From the NCBI GenBank assembly GCA_024449915.1, contig JAMZAV010001049.1, positions 186,001 through 250,000 on the forward strand: a stretch of DNA of 64,000 nt, in the 5' to 3' direction. Below the pieces are notes generated by a model. That model made no database searches, was not told where the DNA came from, and was given only the letters and a program-made list of their open reading frames with translations. The DNA is from Sweltsa coloradensis (Eukaryota > Arthropoda > Insecta > Plecoptera > Chloroperlidae). Shown one piece after another: positions 12,014 to 23,402 of this stretch (its first letter is position 1; every line of letters begins with the position of its first letter). Made by a program: the position numbers and the translations under genes.

Positions 12014-12442
12014 CACCACGTTTACCAACGATTTTAAAGCGAGCTATCTCAAGCCGGTTTCATCTAGTCCGAGGCGTGGCTACAAAAGCCTAAATTCGTC
12101 ACAGTCTGCTGAACCTACTAACACGTCAGTTTTCAACCATTTTATTTCCCAAAACAAAATTATTAAATGAAACCAATGTAGCTATATTATATAGCCTTTA
12201 TGACTTTTTTGCATGAAAGGCATCAATTCTCGCCCGATTTGTTCTAGAACGCCACCAGTGGATACTCATAATTCTCCCTATCAAGTTGGCAAGGCTCGGC
12301 TAGCTCGTTTAAAGCGAGCCAGTTCACTTTGGTAGGTCGGTTTGAGATAGCTCGCTTTCAAGTGTTTACCAAGCGTTTGAGGTCGGCTTGAAGCCAAGCC
12401 GGCTTGAGATAGCTCGCTTTAAAACCCTTGGTAAACGTAGTG
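12014..12442. mobile_element. CACTA-like MITE just upstream of the BCAP31 promoter
   Basis: The ends CACCACGTTTACCAA (12014 onward) and TTGGTAAACGTAGTG (to 12442) are inverted repeats flanked by TTG on both sides. GCGAGCTATCTCAAGCCGG and its inverse extend the arms, and AGCTCGCTTT repeats occur inside. CACTA-type termini with a 3-bp duplication suggest a non-autonomous EnSpm/CACTA element. Confidence 0.5.
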
Positions 12443-12454
12443 TTGTGTGCAGTG

Positions 12455-12540
12455 GTTAATTCAACCAATCAGCATCGACCGCGATCGGTTTGTTCAAGAC
12501 GGCCATTTTTGATGATTAATCTGCATGATTTTCTTCCATG
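12455..12540 (+). promoter_or_regulatory. probable promoter of BCAP31: CCAAT box and YY1-like site
   Basis: A CCAATCAG box (12465-12472) is followed about 30 bp later by GACGGCCATTTTTGATG (12499-12515), which on the other strand resembles a YY1 site (AAAATGGCCGTC). The first ATG of the small open stretch follows at 12538. CCAAT plus YY1 close to the start is a common arrangement in TATA-less animal housekeeping promoters. The transcription start itself is not visible. Confidence 0.45.
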
Positions 12541-12576
12541 ACAGACGAGAAAGAAAAGAACTGGGACCTTGGACTT
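12538..12576 (+). other. candidate short upstream exon or uORF (13 codons ending at a GTGAGT donor)
   Basis: ATG at 12538 in a good context opens 13 codons (MTDEKEKNWDLGL) that run straight into GTGAGT at 12577, a strong splice donor. It lies between the promoter elements and the BCAP31 start. It is not in frame with BCAP31, which has its own upstream stop. It may be a 5' leader exon of BCAP31 carrying a uORF, or the first coding exon of an unrecognised gene. I do not recognise the peptide. Confidence 0.3.
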
Positions 12577-12774
12577 GTGAGTTTAGTCATCGTTTTAGTA
12601 TAGATTGCAGCCTAGCCTAGCCCATTGAATTACTCTTGACTGTGACTCTGTGACAGGCAGTTGGTTAGGGCCTATTGAATAGCATTTAAACAAGACGTGA
12701 TACATTTGATTTTGTCCTGGAAGGACCTAGAAGACTCGAGTTCTTGAAAGTAAGGTAAGCGTTAACTTTTCGCA

Positions 12775-13464
12775 ATGAGTCTTCAGTGGACAATTATAGC
12801 TACATTTCTGTATGCGGAGATTGCAGTCGTTCTGCTTCTCGTGTTGCCTGTGGCATCGCCCCAAAGATGGCAACGACTGTTCAAATCCCGGTTCCTGCAA
12901 TTCCTCAGTTATCAAACGCACATCTACTTTTGGGTCCTGCTGGGAGTTCTCATCCTCTTTTTCCTGGATGCAATTCGTGAGATGAAGAAGTACTCTAATC
13001 CCGAGGTCGAGGTTCACCAACACCTGGATGCTGAAATGCAAGTTAACATGCGGTTATTCAGGGCTCAACGCAACTTCTACATTTCTGGATTTGCTCTGTT
13101 CTTATCGCTTGTAATTCGTCGTCTGATAGGCTTGATTTCAACTCAAGCAACACTTCTGGCCCAGAGTGAAGCGGCACTTCGTCAGGCTCAGTCGGCAACC
13201 ACCACCGCAAGGAGTTTGATGGCCCAAAACCAGAACAGCGCTGCCCAAAATGATACAAACGAAGCTCACGACAAGGAAGTCACTACGTTGAAGGAGAAAC
13301 TCGCACTGGCAGAAAAGGAACTTTCGCGAGAAAAGAAGGACAAGGAAGCATTGAAATCTCAGGCTGAGGCAGTGAATGTCGAATATGATCGATTGATGGA
13401 AGAACATCGTAAACTTCAATCGAAGCTTGTTAATGCTGGAGCAGGGGACAAAAAAGACGAATGA
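12775..13464 (+). CDS. BCAP31: BCAP31 (BAP31) homologue, single-exon ER membrane chaperone/sorting receptor
   Basis: The family is a three-pass ER membrane protein that escorts newly made membrane proteins out of the ER and scaffolds ER-mitochondria and apoptosis signalling. The 229-aa frame starts MSLQWTIIATFLYAE, close to vertebrate BCAP31. Membrane segments are visible near residues 7-27, 44-64 and 100-121. The conserved block KLFRAQRNxYI is seen as RLFRAQRNFYISGF, followed by LISTQATLLAQSEA. A charged coiled coil (about 165-222) contains EYDRLMEEHRKLQ. The C terminus KKDE fits the KKxx ER-retrieval signal. The start is firm because an in-frame TAA lies at 12763-12765. Length is slightly below the vertebrate protein (about 246 aa). 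The frame has no introns, whereas vertebrate BCAP31 has several, so intron loss or a retrocopy is possible; the frame is fully open, which argues for function. Confidence 0.95.
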   Translation: MSLQWTIIATFLYAEIAVVLLLVLPVASPQRWQRLFKSRFLQFLSYQTHIYFWVLLGVLILFFLDAIREMKKYSNPEVEVHQHLDAEMQVNMRLFRAQRNFYISGFALFLSLVIRRLIGLISTQATLLAQSEAALRQAQSATTTARSLMAQNQNSAAQNDTNEAHDKEVTTLKEKLALAEKELSREKKDKEALKSQAEAVNVEYDRLMEEHRKLQSKLVNAGAGDKKDE

Positions 13465-13729
13465 TGGTGATAAACTCGACTGGCTTTACAAGGCCTAAGC
13501 CATTGTGTTATGAACCGGAGAGCAGCCTAGCATAGATATTTTAATACCTATGAAACTTTCAAACCCAAGTTTAGAATGTTTAACTGGCTATTTAGGCCCT
13601 ATAGGCCTAGGTTTAGGGAAATGGATAATTGCCCTTGCTATTTTATATCACTACAGCCTTAGTATAAGTTAAGCAGGTCCTATTGGTTAGGTAGGCCTAC
13701 CAATATTCCATAAGTCTGCACTTGGGTAG

Positions 13730-13999
13730 GGCCACGTCTATACGTCCGACGGGATGTCGGGCGTGCAGCTGAGTTTGTGCTATACGTCCAACGGCTAAGG
13801 AGTGCATAACTTAGGATTTCGGATGCCCTCTTATCGATTATATCCTAGAACTAGCGCGGCGTACTACAACTAGGCGGAAAGTTCGACTAACCTAACGAAA
13901 GTAGGCCTACACAGAGAACTTAATTACGTCCACAAGCTCGGCGGGCGTACAGCCTGTGGTTGCTTGCCCGTCCGACCCGTCGGACGTATAGACACTTCG
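13730..13999. mobile_element. MITE with 9-bp target duplication in the BCAP31 3' flank
   Basis: CTTGGGTAG is repeated directly at 13721-13729 and 14000-14008. The internal ends GTCTATACGTCCGAC and GTCGGACGTATAGAC are inverted. 270 bp. A 9-bp duplication points to a Mutator-like (MULE) non-autonomous element, though the outermost bases match poorly. Confidence 0.5.
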
Positions 14000-14008
14000 C
14001 TTGGGTAG

Positions 14009-15008
14009 ACATAATGTACTAGGTCCTACTGCATGAAAAGCCTTGATTGCCAAACCAGACGTGAGTTTTGTTTGACTTTGGTCTAAAGAGCCGCAGCTTT
14101 TGTTACGTCTAGGTGATCCTTTGCTAATAACTGGATAGGCTCTCAAGTAGGGGCCTATTATATTCTCTTGGGTCAATTTTCAAACTACCGGGATGAATAA
14201 CAGTAAGGTTTTTTTATCTCGACCGTTTTTGACCTGGTCGGTAGTTGTCACAGAAGCATGTTGAGGAATCACGAGGCCAGATTTGCTTATTGCAATGACC
14301 TGGTTGCCTCGTAGGCCTATAGATAGAGGCTTAAAATATCAACTCCAAGCAATTCAAAAATAATTCAAAGGCCAAAGGGCCTAGTCCTCTGACAACATCA
14401 AAGTCTACTGTAATATTGGGATTAAAATTAAAAAACTTCAAGAATTGATTGCAAAGTACCTCCCATGGTAGCTGATTATCCATTTCCCAACCACATGGCT
14501 AGGCAGAGGCCTATAGGCTACGGTAACACAAAATAAATCTAGGGTATGTCTAGGGTTACAATTTTCATCTGTCAATTTCAAATTGTCATTACCGGCAGGC
14601 TACTCAAATTACTCGGGGGCAACAAGTGGCGTCTTCGTTACTACCGGTCTGTAGGCCTTTAAACTTACATTCAAGCTGGTTACAAATTTAGGCCTATGAC
14701 ACTTGTGTTTAATGCCTTGCTCGAGATTTTGGTCTTATTTGAGGGGTTATAATTTTTAATTAACTAATGCAGTTTGTTTAGGCTGGCATATTTGTTTAAT
14801 TTACTTAATTATAGCTTGTATTTGGATTGCTGTTTATAAAACGTCTACCTAGGTAGGTAGGCTAGCTATGTTGTATGGAATGCGATTTGGCAATGTAGGC
14901 ATAGGCCTATTCTATCCATCTTGAAAGTGATAGCCTAATGTTAAGGGTAGGCCTACATAGGTGTAATTATATCGTGAGCGGTAACCACTAGCCAGGTCAG
15001 TCAAGGGC
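14009..15008. other. BCAP31 downstream region, no gene
   Basis: Unique AT-rich sequence with many AGGCCT motifs. A possible late poly(A) signal AATAAA lies at 14532-14537. No other feature seen. Confidence 0.4.
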
Positions 15009-15222
15009 ACTATTACGGTTTTAGGGCCCTTCAACTGTCTTCAGATGGGAAAAGTAAGTTCGGGGGGAGTAGGGGGGGGGGGGGGGGTGAAGAGTATGTT
15101 TTACAATATTATCGTTATTATTAATATTATTATTAAAACATATGCGCTTCGCACACACACTCTCTCCCCCCTAACCTACTTCTCCCATCCGAAGAAAGTT
15201 GAAGGGCCCCAACCGTAATAGT
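15009..15222. mobile_element. foldback/MITE with G-run stem
   Basis: ACTATTACGG...GGGCCCTTCAACT on the left pairs with AGTTGAAGGGCCCC...CCGTAATAGT on the right. The inner stem has a G15 run opposite CTCCCCCC around a TTATTATT loop. 214 bp with no clear duplication. Confidence 0.6.
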
Positions 15223-16281
15223 ACGCAGCCAAGCTGGTCAGGCTACCTGATTGGGGCTTTTAACCTACATGCCCAAAGAACCAGGCTACCCAAAGAGTTC
15301 TTCAAATAGAGAATGAGAAATAGTAGGCCTACTGCCTGCATTTTATTTTTTTAAAGCCTATTTGTTTTGGTGGGTAGGCCTGCCTAGTAGATATTAAAAT
15401 AACATAGTGATTGTACAGGTAAAGCCTAGTTTGGATATGAGATGTGAATCAACATTTAGGACTACTGACTTTTAGCAAGTAAAGTTAGATCATAGTGTGG
15501 ACTTTTATATGAGCTAGGGCCTATAAATTAAAATAATTCATTGCCACTAGGCTAATTTGATTCATGATAACCAAGGCATAGGCCTAGGCCCAAAAGGCAA
15601 ATGAAGGGGCAGATCTTGAAATCTTGAGATAATAGGACTACCTATGCCTAAATTTATTGGTCAACCTGATCAATGATTCAAGTTCATAATTTTACTAATT
15701 AGCCAGTTTAAATTTTGCAAATAATATTGCATGCGCCATTGAAAGACCCGACTTTTGTTAAAAAATCAAAATCCATCAAGGGCCCTATGGGCAATGAAAT
15801 CTGGACCAAGCATTTTACAAATTGTACTAGTTATTTACGTACCGGTACCTAAGATCTACTATTATGCATGCCCAGACACATGTAATTTTCAAATGCCAAT
15901 GCACTCGACTTACACATCTACATTACAGTTGGCAATCATATTTGTGAACAAAACAAAAAAAATGCATGCACATGATCGTAACCTTATTCACTACTATGGT
16001 AGGCCTACCTTGCTTAACAAAATGATATTAAAGATTTACTGTTTCGTACAATTTGATTGCTTACGTTTAATATTTATTTAGCGGTACCTACTAACATTGT
16101 TGAATTAATTTAATAAATGAAATACTATACGTACCAATTGTGCACATTTTTTTAATGACCTACTAACAATACCCAATAGCAATAAGTCAATAACATACTA
16201 GTATCTCAATTCTTAAGGCTATGGCTAATTATTTTACATAACTATATTTGTGGGCCTAAAACAACTTTAATTAGGCCTAGG
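15223..16281. other. intergenic, no gene recognised
   Basis: AT-rich sequence. The 108-codon frame at 15755-16081 has no recognisable motif and is probably chance. No repeat structure detected. Confidence 0.4.
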
Positions 16282-17310
16282 CAGTGTTGGGGAAGGAACT
16301 TTTAAAAAGAATGTGTTCTCGTGAACGCGTTTTTTTTGTGAATTTTTCATTGAACTTATTCTTTTTTTAATGAATAAACTTGAACTTTTCAGTTTTAGAA
16401 AGTTCATTTGTAAGTTCTTTCCGTGCGCCGAGCAGCCGTCGACTCGCTGCCGTCAACGCTTGAAGTTAAAAACAATAACAAATCGTTGTTTATCGTAGTT
16501 TTTTTTTTGTTTATTTGGATTAAGGACGCGTTCAACCGTGAGGTCGTAATGCACCACTCTAACCTGAGGGGGGGGGGGGAAGGAGGGGCCCATGCTGGTC
16601 AGAATCAGCAACGGGAAAGGGGAGGAAGGGGGGTATATATACCAACAATTCTGACAAGGCTTATGTTACGATACACGTACTAGTTACGGCATCACATGTA
16701 ATCCACAGCTGCTAATAAAATACAATACGTCGCAGTCGTCATTGTCTTTGCCAAAGTTCGTTTTGTCATCGTCGTCGGGGAGGTCGTCAAGGGAAGGGGG
16801 CAAGGTCCCCGACGACGATTGCCAGAGCTCGCCTCTATTTATCGTAGGCCTACGTTGACGCACTTTCAGCTGATTTTGACATCACGCACGATTCACGAAG
16901 TTAAAACGTTATTCGCCAACTAATTTGGAAAAAAAATCTTGGAAGCCTAAAATGCTAAGTATCAGCATTAATTTTACAAGCTGGTCGACGAGAATGTAGT
17001 ACAAATCATCAACACGATCAAAGACAACTCAACACTTTCGTCCGACTCAAATTCTTCGCGAGTAAATTGGTACTCGAAACACCCCTAATGTTTTATTCTC
17101 GTGTTTTTCTTCAATTTACGTTTGCCTTTAATAAAATAGTGATTTTTTTACAAAAGAACTTTTAAAAGAACTTAGTTTATATTTTAGATGAACTTGAACT
17201 TTTCAAAATTTTAGGTTTTAAAAGAACTTGAACTTTTTAAAAGTTCATTATTTGAGCTGTGAACTGAACTTTTAAAAAGTTCATTTAAAAAAAGAACTGA
17301 CCCAACACTG
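16282..17310. mobile_element. hAT-like non-autonomous element (CAGTGTTGGG ends)
   Basis: It starts CAGTGTTGGGGAAGGAACTT and ends CTGACCCAACACTG. The flanks GGCCTAGG and GGTATAGG are a degenerate 8-bp duplication. The inner arms AACTTTTAAAAAG are repeated and inverted. It contains a cargo-like GC-richer block (16520-16830) with TCGTCGTC runs that also occurs at about 31090-31330 and, in part, 43050-43130. Confidence 0.55.
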
Positions 17311-18872
17311 GGTATAGGCCACCTTAGGCCCTAGTTACTATGTTTTTACTTCATTGTATAAACTGGATCCATGGTCGTTCAGCAGTGACTACGTGTAGCA
17401 TACACCTTCAATGAGTACTGGATGAAAGCGCTTTTAAGTTTAAACTGATTGCACACTCCGATATAGCCCTACATGCCGAATTTGCCTCGAAGCGGTTGCA
17501 ATCCATTATCTTTCGGAGGCGAGGCGACTTGGAATGTGCCAGTCAGCTTTGATTTGTCTGATACACACTTCAAAGGGGTTTTGAGTAAGGGTGGGACACA
17601 GTTAGGTCACGGCTGAAAACCGGTACATATGTTATTTTTCCACTCCGTTAACCGCATCTTGTTATGAAAAGCATTAGTAAGCCAAGTGCAAGTCAAGACA
17701 AAACATCGCTTGCCACTCGCTGCCTTGCTATGTCAGAGTTGTCTTTGTTTTTGCATTTTAAAAAAATCAACAAACAAATCTTGAGTATAACATTCATCCA
17801 GTGCATGGCACAACACGAGGTAATCTCCGGCAATTGTGTCGTCTCGTATGTACCTACATAAGGTAGTATGTATCGGTAACTTACTAGTATAGTAGGTAAC
17901 ACTTCACTATCTGATGATGTGGTTTGATATGGATGATGGTAAGTACATCCTGATTACATAGTAAGCATAAGCCCAAGATCAATGCTCAATCATCCGTATT
18001 TTCCGTTATATCCAAATTGTCCCAGGTCTCATTTATTGGTAGTTTTACTACTCTTTCTGCTATACTTGCTCTCTTGTGTTTATTTAGGCCTATATCCAAC
18101 CATATGTCATTGTATTCTATTTTTCTATTGCACTAAGTCTTTACCACTCAAGAGCTTATTCTACTAGTAGTAATAGGCTACTTATAACTAGTTAGTTAAT
18201 AAGAAAGTTGTTGCTAGGGATCGGATGACATCGGGTAGTCAAATAATATGTATTCAATACCTCGCTCTCTCGGATTCGGATCTGGCAAAGTTTAAATGGT
18301 GCCATTTTGAATAGCCTAACAATAAAACTGTAGGCCTACTACAACAATGACACAAATAAACTTGAATTGAAGGGAAAACGATGCCACAGGTTGGCTATAG
18401 CACTAAATTAGTGCAAAATTAAGGAAAGAAACCATTGTAGCTGTGCAAAGTGCCCAACAGTTCAACGAGTTGAGTCACAAATTTGAACTGTTAAGTAAGT
18501 TTAGCACCTACATTACTTCAAATATCATTTATAAATTGCATTGTTTTAATGTATTTTCATTTAGTAACAAATCGTTCTCGAAGAGGATCCGAATGCTTAG
18601 TATGGATCGTGTAACCTGAGTATCCGATGTCATACTTTGTAAGTAGTAACATAACGCAGTTTTCTATTCTCTGGTCAATGTGAAGAGAATTCTCTAAAAG
18701 ACTGAAGTACGTAAAGGTTTTCGTAATTATTACCAACATATAATAAAAGTTAAATTAAAACATAGACTAAATAATTTAGGGGAAACAAATTAGAATAGAT
18801 TGGTACATAAGTAGGCCTACCTATCCATAGGGCCTACATTAAACCTAGTTGTGAATTCAAATTTCTATTTAC
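17311..18872. other. intergenic, no gene recognised
   Basis: Unique AT-rich sequence with scattered AGGCCT words. Short open frames (for example 17664-17861, 17982-18167) show no family signature. Confidence 0.4.
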
Positions 18873-19057
18873 CAGGGTTGTGCAAACCTTAAATTTACTA
18901 CAAAGAGAGTAGGAAAGTTGTTTATGTGACCTTTTTGAACAATATTGTAGGCCTAAAGGTTCAAAGAATAATGTTGGACCTAATTATATTTTTTGAACTG
19001 ATCTTTTCAAAAGAGGTTTGATTCAAATACATTTTTGAACCAGTTTGCACAACCCTA
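18873..19057. mobile_element. hAT MITE with perfect 8-bp target duplication
   Basis: The ends CAGGGTTGTGCAAAC and GTTTGCACAACCCTA are inverted, flanked by CTATTTAC at 18865-18872 and 19058-19065. 185 bp, no coding. Confidence 0.75.
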
Positions 19058-19134
19058 CTATTTACTTAAATTTAAACAAGTGATGAAGTAAGTCCCTATT
19101 ATAATAAAAATGTTGCTATGGGAATTAAACCTGT

Positions 19135-19342
19135 TATAGGGTGCAGTGTATGCCGCTCTTCAGGCGAACTAGTTATGTTACGGATAGGACAATTGTGAAG
19201 GGATGTCCAAGGGCTGTTTTAGAGGACTCAATCCCTTGCATTTGCATTAACGACTGAGGAAAACCTTGGAAAAACTTTCAATCAGGATTAGTGTCACGAT
19301 GAATCGCCCCGAATCAGAGTCGAGCGCTTTGCGCTCGAGCCA
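19135..19342 (-). repeat. tRNA-derived SINE, same family as 60333-60590
   Basis: Read on -, it has a tRNA-like head (GCTCGACTCTGATTC), then CTCAGTCGTTAATGCAAATG, CAAGGGATTGA, AAACAGCCCTTGGACATCCC, TTCACAATTGTCCTATCCG, and a tail with CCTGAAGA and TGCACCCT. All these blocks are shared in order with the copy at 60.4 kb on +. Confidence 0.7.
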
Positions 19343-20117
19343 ATACTGTCGGCTCTCTACTATAATATGTACACCTGGCATATGTCTTATTGTTACATTT
19401 CTTTTAGTTCAAACTGGGATTGTGTTTGAATCCCTCACACTTAGAATTCACTTGGCACATGGGCTCGTATTACTATAATATACATTTCTTCTCTCAAATG
19501 CCACGTTTGGTGATGCTAAAACTTCTATTTATGTACGCATCTTGGTTAAAATACATTTTGTATTTAAGAGCTGACAGTACACTACACGTAGGCCTACCTA
19601 CTAGTTACCTCGGGTTGCTGTTGATATCGTTGCCGACTGTTAGAAAATATACGGCAAAGAGTTTTGTTTAGATTATTATATAATTACTATAAATTATCAA
19701 TCATATTTTTTCATTAACACGTTTATAATTTTGTACCTCATTTTTAATCTTCTATTCTTCACACTTTGCAGTAGAGGGTACTATTAAGTAGGTATTAACA
19801 ATGTTATGAAAACTGAAAGCAAGTTGTGAAAAAGCCACATAGGCTCTACCGTACCTGGCAAGCCTAGTGTGTAACTGCTGAAATTGTTGTTTCTAATCTT
19901 AGTAGGTGGGAATGTTGAAAATAACAATCAATTTACAATAGTATAATGATACAGTACTTAACATTGTCACAAATGAAATGTAACCTGAATTCAATAAATC
20001 ATAATATTTCATTTTGACATCCATCCATTTAGTCTTGACTTATTTTTAATGAACTATGGGTCCCTTCCTAAATCCAAGTCAATGAAAAAGCTTTTTGTTT
20101 CATAATAATTGTATGTC

Positions 20118-20346
20118 AAAAAGGTACTTGTTCATTAACGGGACCCCCCGAAAAGTGAAAAGTAGGTTAGTGAGGTTGGGGGGCGGGGGAGGGGGAGGGG
20201 CGCAAAGCGCCATGGGGGAGAGCATGAAGTGCGTTGCCGTGGTCAGCTAGGCCCCACCCACGGCGCTTTGCCCCCTCCCCCAACACCACTTCCATTTTCG
20301 GGGGGGGGGGGGGGGGGGGGGGGAGGTCCCTATAATGAACAAGTAC
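20118..20346. repeat. foldback element with G-runs
   Basis: AAGGTACTTGTTCATTA...GGGACC on the left pairs with GGTCCC...TAATGAACAAGTACC on the right. The stem contains GCGCAAAGCGCC and GGCGCTTTGCCCCC, and a G24 run at 20300-20323. It shares the CGCTTTGCCCC plus CCTCCCCC-AA core with the element at 5592. Confidence 0.6.
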
Positions 20347-21080
20347 CGAATAAAAATAAAAACAAGAAGTTACTATTCCATAATTCAAATTATTCAATAT
20401 TTTGAAGTTTGAAAATCTATAGGCTTATATGTGCCATCCATACATACAGCCATACATTGGGGCATATGCTAGCTACAGTAGCTAGCAGATCACAAAGTCT
20501 AAAACATTGAGTAAGCAGTACTATTCCAAGGCCCCAGCAGTGTTTGGCTGGTTCTAGGGTATTACCATATTTTAATTTTTTTGGCTCAAGTTAGCTCTAG
20601 GCTATGCGTAATACAGCCAACTGGCTATGTGCCCATTGAGTTATCTAGTCTTTACAATATGTCATGTGGATTAGCCATGATGTACGAGACGCAACTGGCT
20701 ACTCGGGAGTTTCGCTACACACATCAATGTCATCATCACTATCTCAAATAACCTGTGTTAACTGTTGACAAGCACAGACATGTGAGTAGGCCTAACCAAA
20801 AGAGGGAGCAAAACTACTTTAAAATCGACAGATCGTGGAAGAATACAAGCATAAAATCATTCGCCTGCTTTGATCTTTTTGATGGAGGCGGCGGGTTAGA
20901 TTACCATTAAAAATTGTTCTGGTTTGTTCTTGAGTTCAGTAATGGTGGAGGTGCCGGGCTATATTGCAATGCCAACAGAATAAATAATAATCGCATGTCA
21001 ATCGGACGTTGTATTCCATTTTTATCGTGAGACCATGGAGCTGGATGGGAGGTCTAACTCATATGGAACAGCACGTTCAC
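20347..21080. other. intergenic, no gene recognised
   Basis: No coding signature or structured repeat seen. Confidence 0.4.
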
Positions 21081-21087
21081 GATCGTG

Positions 21088-21145
21088 TACTTCCGGTTTG
21101 TGCCTGTTCGGCCATTTTGATTGTTATGAACAAGCTGTCGGTGAG
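21088..21145 (+). promoter_or_regulatory. promoter-like site with ETS and YY1 motifs and a short ATG-donor exon
   Basis: CTTCCGGT (21090-21097, ETS core) and GCCATTTTG (21111-21119, YY1-like) precede an ATG at 21126 that opens five codons (MNKLS) ending at GTGAGC. The layout copies the one upstream of BCAP31. No downstream exon was found, so this may be a leader of an unseen transcript or chance. Confidence 0.3.
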
Positions 21146-21701
21146 CTGTGTAGGCCCTAGGTTACCACAGCATTCATGCGTCAGTTGAAAGAAAACAACC
21201 AATGGCTACCGATTTGAAGTGCTAACTTGTACATCGCCGACCAAAGAGCTAGGCCTACTCGTCCAGCACCAACAGTACTATTTATAACTCCATGGTGAGA
21301 GGTGGTACGGAAACGTACAGACATACAGTAATAATGCACAAAGATCAATGTAGATAGTAATAAAAATAATAAAAATAGATAATAATTACCCTTTCAAATT
21401 TTGATGCATCTTTTAAAAAAATCATTAAATATGATCCTACAACTTTGCTAAATTTATATTTACCATCAGCACAAAACTTAAAACTCAACAATGCCTTTAT
21501 TTATTCCGTCATTTCATATTTAAAATGGAAAAGCTTTTATTTAGTCATAATATGACTTCTATATTATACAATACACAATATTACAATTTGTAATAGAGGA
21601 TAATGGTGTTCATAGAAGGGCAGTGGAAAAACTAAGATACTACATTTCCATTATATTGATTGTGATAGTGTCTTCTTACAAAAGTACAATGTTCACTATA
21701 A

Positions 21702-22573
21702 CCCTGTTACACTACCAACTTGTTGATGCAAACTTGTTGACCAGATGTAGATAGCATGGAAATGTGATGCTGCTATCACACACTCACACTGTAATATGTT
21801 GACTCAACATTGACGACCACGACAATATGTTGCCAAGAAGTTGAACAAGTTCAACTTTTGAGAAATGTTGACCAGACGACGTTCAACCAATGGCTGAGCG
21901 ACATTTTGTCACGTGATCATTTTGTTGAGTGTATACTTTCATACTGGCGTAATGCGCGGTGAAGAGACTGTATCGAAATCTTTTAACGCTTCACAAAACG
22001 CGCACAGTGTGTTGTTGTTGTTGTTGTTCCATCCACGGGGTAGGCTAACCACTAAAGCAAATTTTGTGGGAAGAAAGTCTTTTTTGTACGAGTAAATTAA
22101 ACTGAAAAGTTATAAAAATCGTATCCATTATAGATAATACATAAACAATAATAATGCGATGAGTAAAAAATGGTAAAAAAGTACTCCTAACCGAGACTCG
22201 AACCGGCGACCCTTCGCGTGGTAGCTGAGCGCACTCACCGTTCGGCCAGCAGCGAACACGAGTCTTCAACAGCTTAGAGCGGTACTTATTAGCCCGTCAG
22301 ATACGCATGCAGACTCAAGATGAGCTTCGGGATGGCAATTACAACACTTTTAACTCTTTTAAAGCCTTCTGCTAATACTACCATACTTTTTGTATGTAAT
22401 TCACAGCTGTACAGCATGTACTTAATTACTATCCATTTTTATATGAAACAGTTTCTAGGTGGCAGTTCTCTCGATGGAATGTTCCAAATCTCCGTCAACC
22501 GTTGATGGAGGTGACATACACAGAAAGTAATCTTGTCAACAAGTTGCGCCAATAAGTTGTTAGAGTAACGGGG
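21702..22573. mobile_element. TIR element containing a tRNA-like sequence
   Basis: CCCTGTTACACTACCAACTT (left) and AAGTTGTTAGAGTAACGGGG (right) are inverted, and the match continues through CAACTTGTTGAC. 872 bp with no clear target duplication. CCAAT (21882) and TCACGTGATC (21910) motifs and a TTG repeat at 22012 lie inside. The tRNA-like block is at 22185-22262. Confidence 0.5.
22185..22262 (-). repeat. tRNA-like sequence (SINE head or tRNA pseudogene)
   Basis: On - there is an A-box-like TGGCCGAACGG and a perfect B box GGTTCGAGTC at tRNA spacing. The T stem pairs poorly and the acceptor ends do not pair, so it is not an intact tRNA. Confidence 0.5.
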
Positions 22574-23286
22574 CTTTATATATCTATTTATCTCCATCTA
22601 AGTTTCATCAATAAGTTATGTTTTAGGCCGACATGAATAACAACAAAGTTTACAAGAAAGAGTTGGAATGTTTCTGTCCTACCCATGATTTAGTCTGTGG
22701 GTATACACAAGTATAAAACGGCTAATTAATATTTTAATTAGGTAAAGTAATTGCAAGTTGGGATTTTTTAGTTCAAAGTTGAGTCCGAGCACTAAAAATT
22801 ACTTGAGTATCGTATCGAGTCCAATTAGATTCCAAATAATTTGATCTTCACTTGACTCTTATTTAATTTATGTAAAATAATTTAATGTCTCCAGGGAATT
22901 TTGATGAATGAGGACCGGGAGGAATAAGGCTCAAATACTATTAGTATTTTTTAGGTTTAATAAATTATGCAATAACAGTTAATTTCCAAATACCAGTTAC
23001 TTTAATAACTGGTATTTTTTCACTGTTGTTATAACAATTTTTGTCATTTAATATTATCACTCGGCAGAAAAACACAAAAATACTGTATTTTTTTCAATTT
23101 TGAGTACCAATTGCTTGACTCCTGTAATTCGTAATTATTTGAATTGTATTTTCTGAGATTTAATGTTGTTGATTTAGTAGTGTAGTTTATAGTATAGCAT
23201 AGTTTAGTGCTTCAAACAATCAAATTTGATCAAACTGGTATCAAACTTAAATCAAATCACTAAGTACATGGTAATTAGCAATTGTG

Positions 23287-23292
23287 TTTATT
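23287..23292 (-). terminator. KDM8 polyadenylation signal
   Basis: AATAAA on the - strand (TTTATT at 23287-23292) lies 111 bp past the KDM8 stop codon, the first canonical signal downstream. Confidence 0.5.
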
Positions 23293-23402
23293 CACTTTCT
23301 TAAAAAAAAAAAATACAATTTTATGGCATTTTTAATAGTACATATTTGATATATCTGAGTACCCTTACCCACCAAAAATTAATGAAGACAACATACCTAT
23401 AG

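Noticed and set aside
15755..16081. 108-codon + frame
   Set aside because: No domain or codon pattern and no promoter; adjacent sequence is ordinary intergenic DNA.
22185..22262. Functional tRNA gene
   Set aside because: A and B boxes are present but the T stem and acceptor stem do not pair; same reasoning for 25845-25915, 59867-59948 and 63405-63475.
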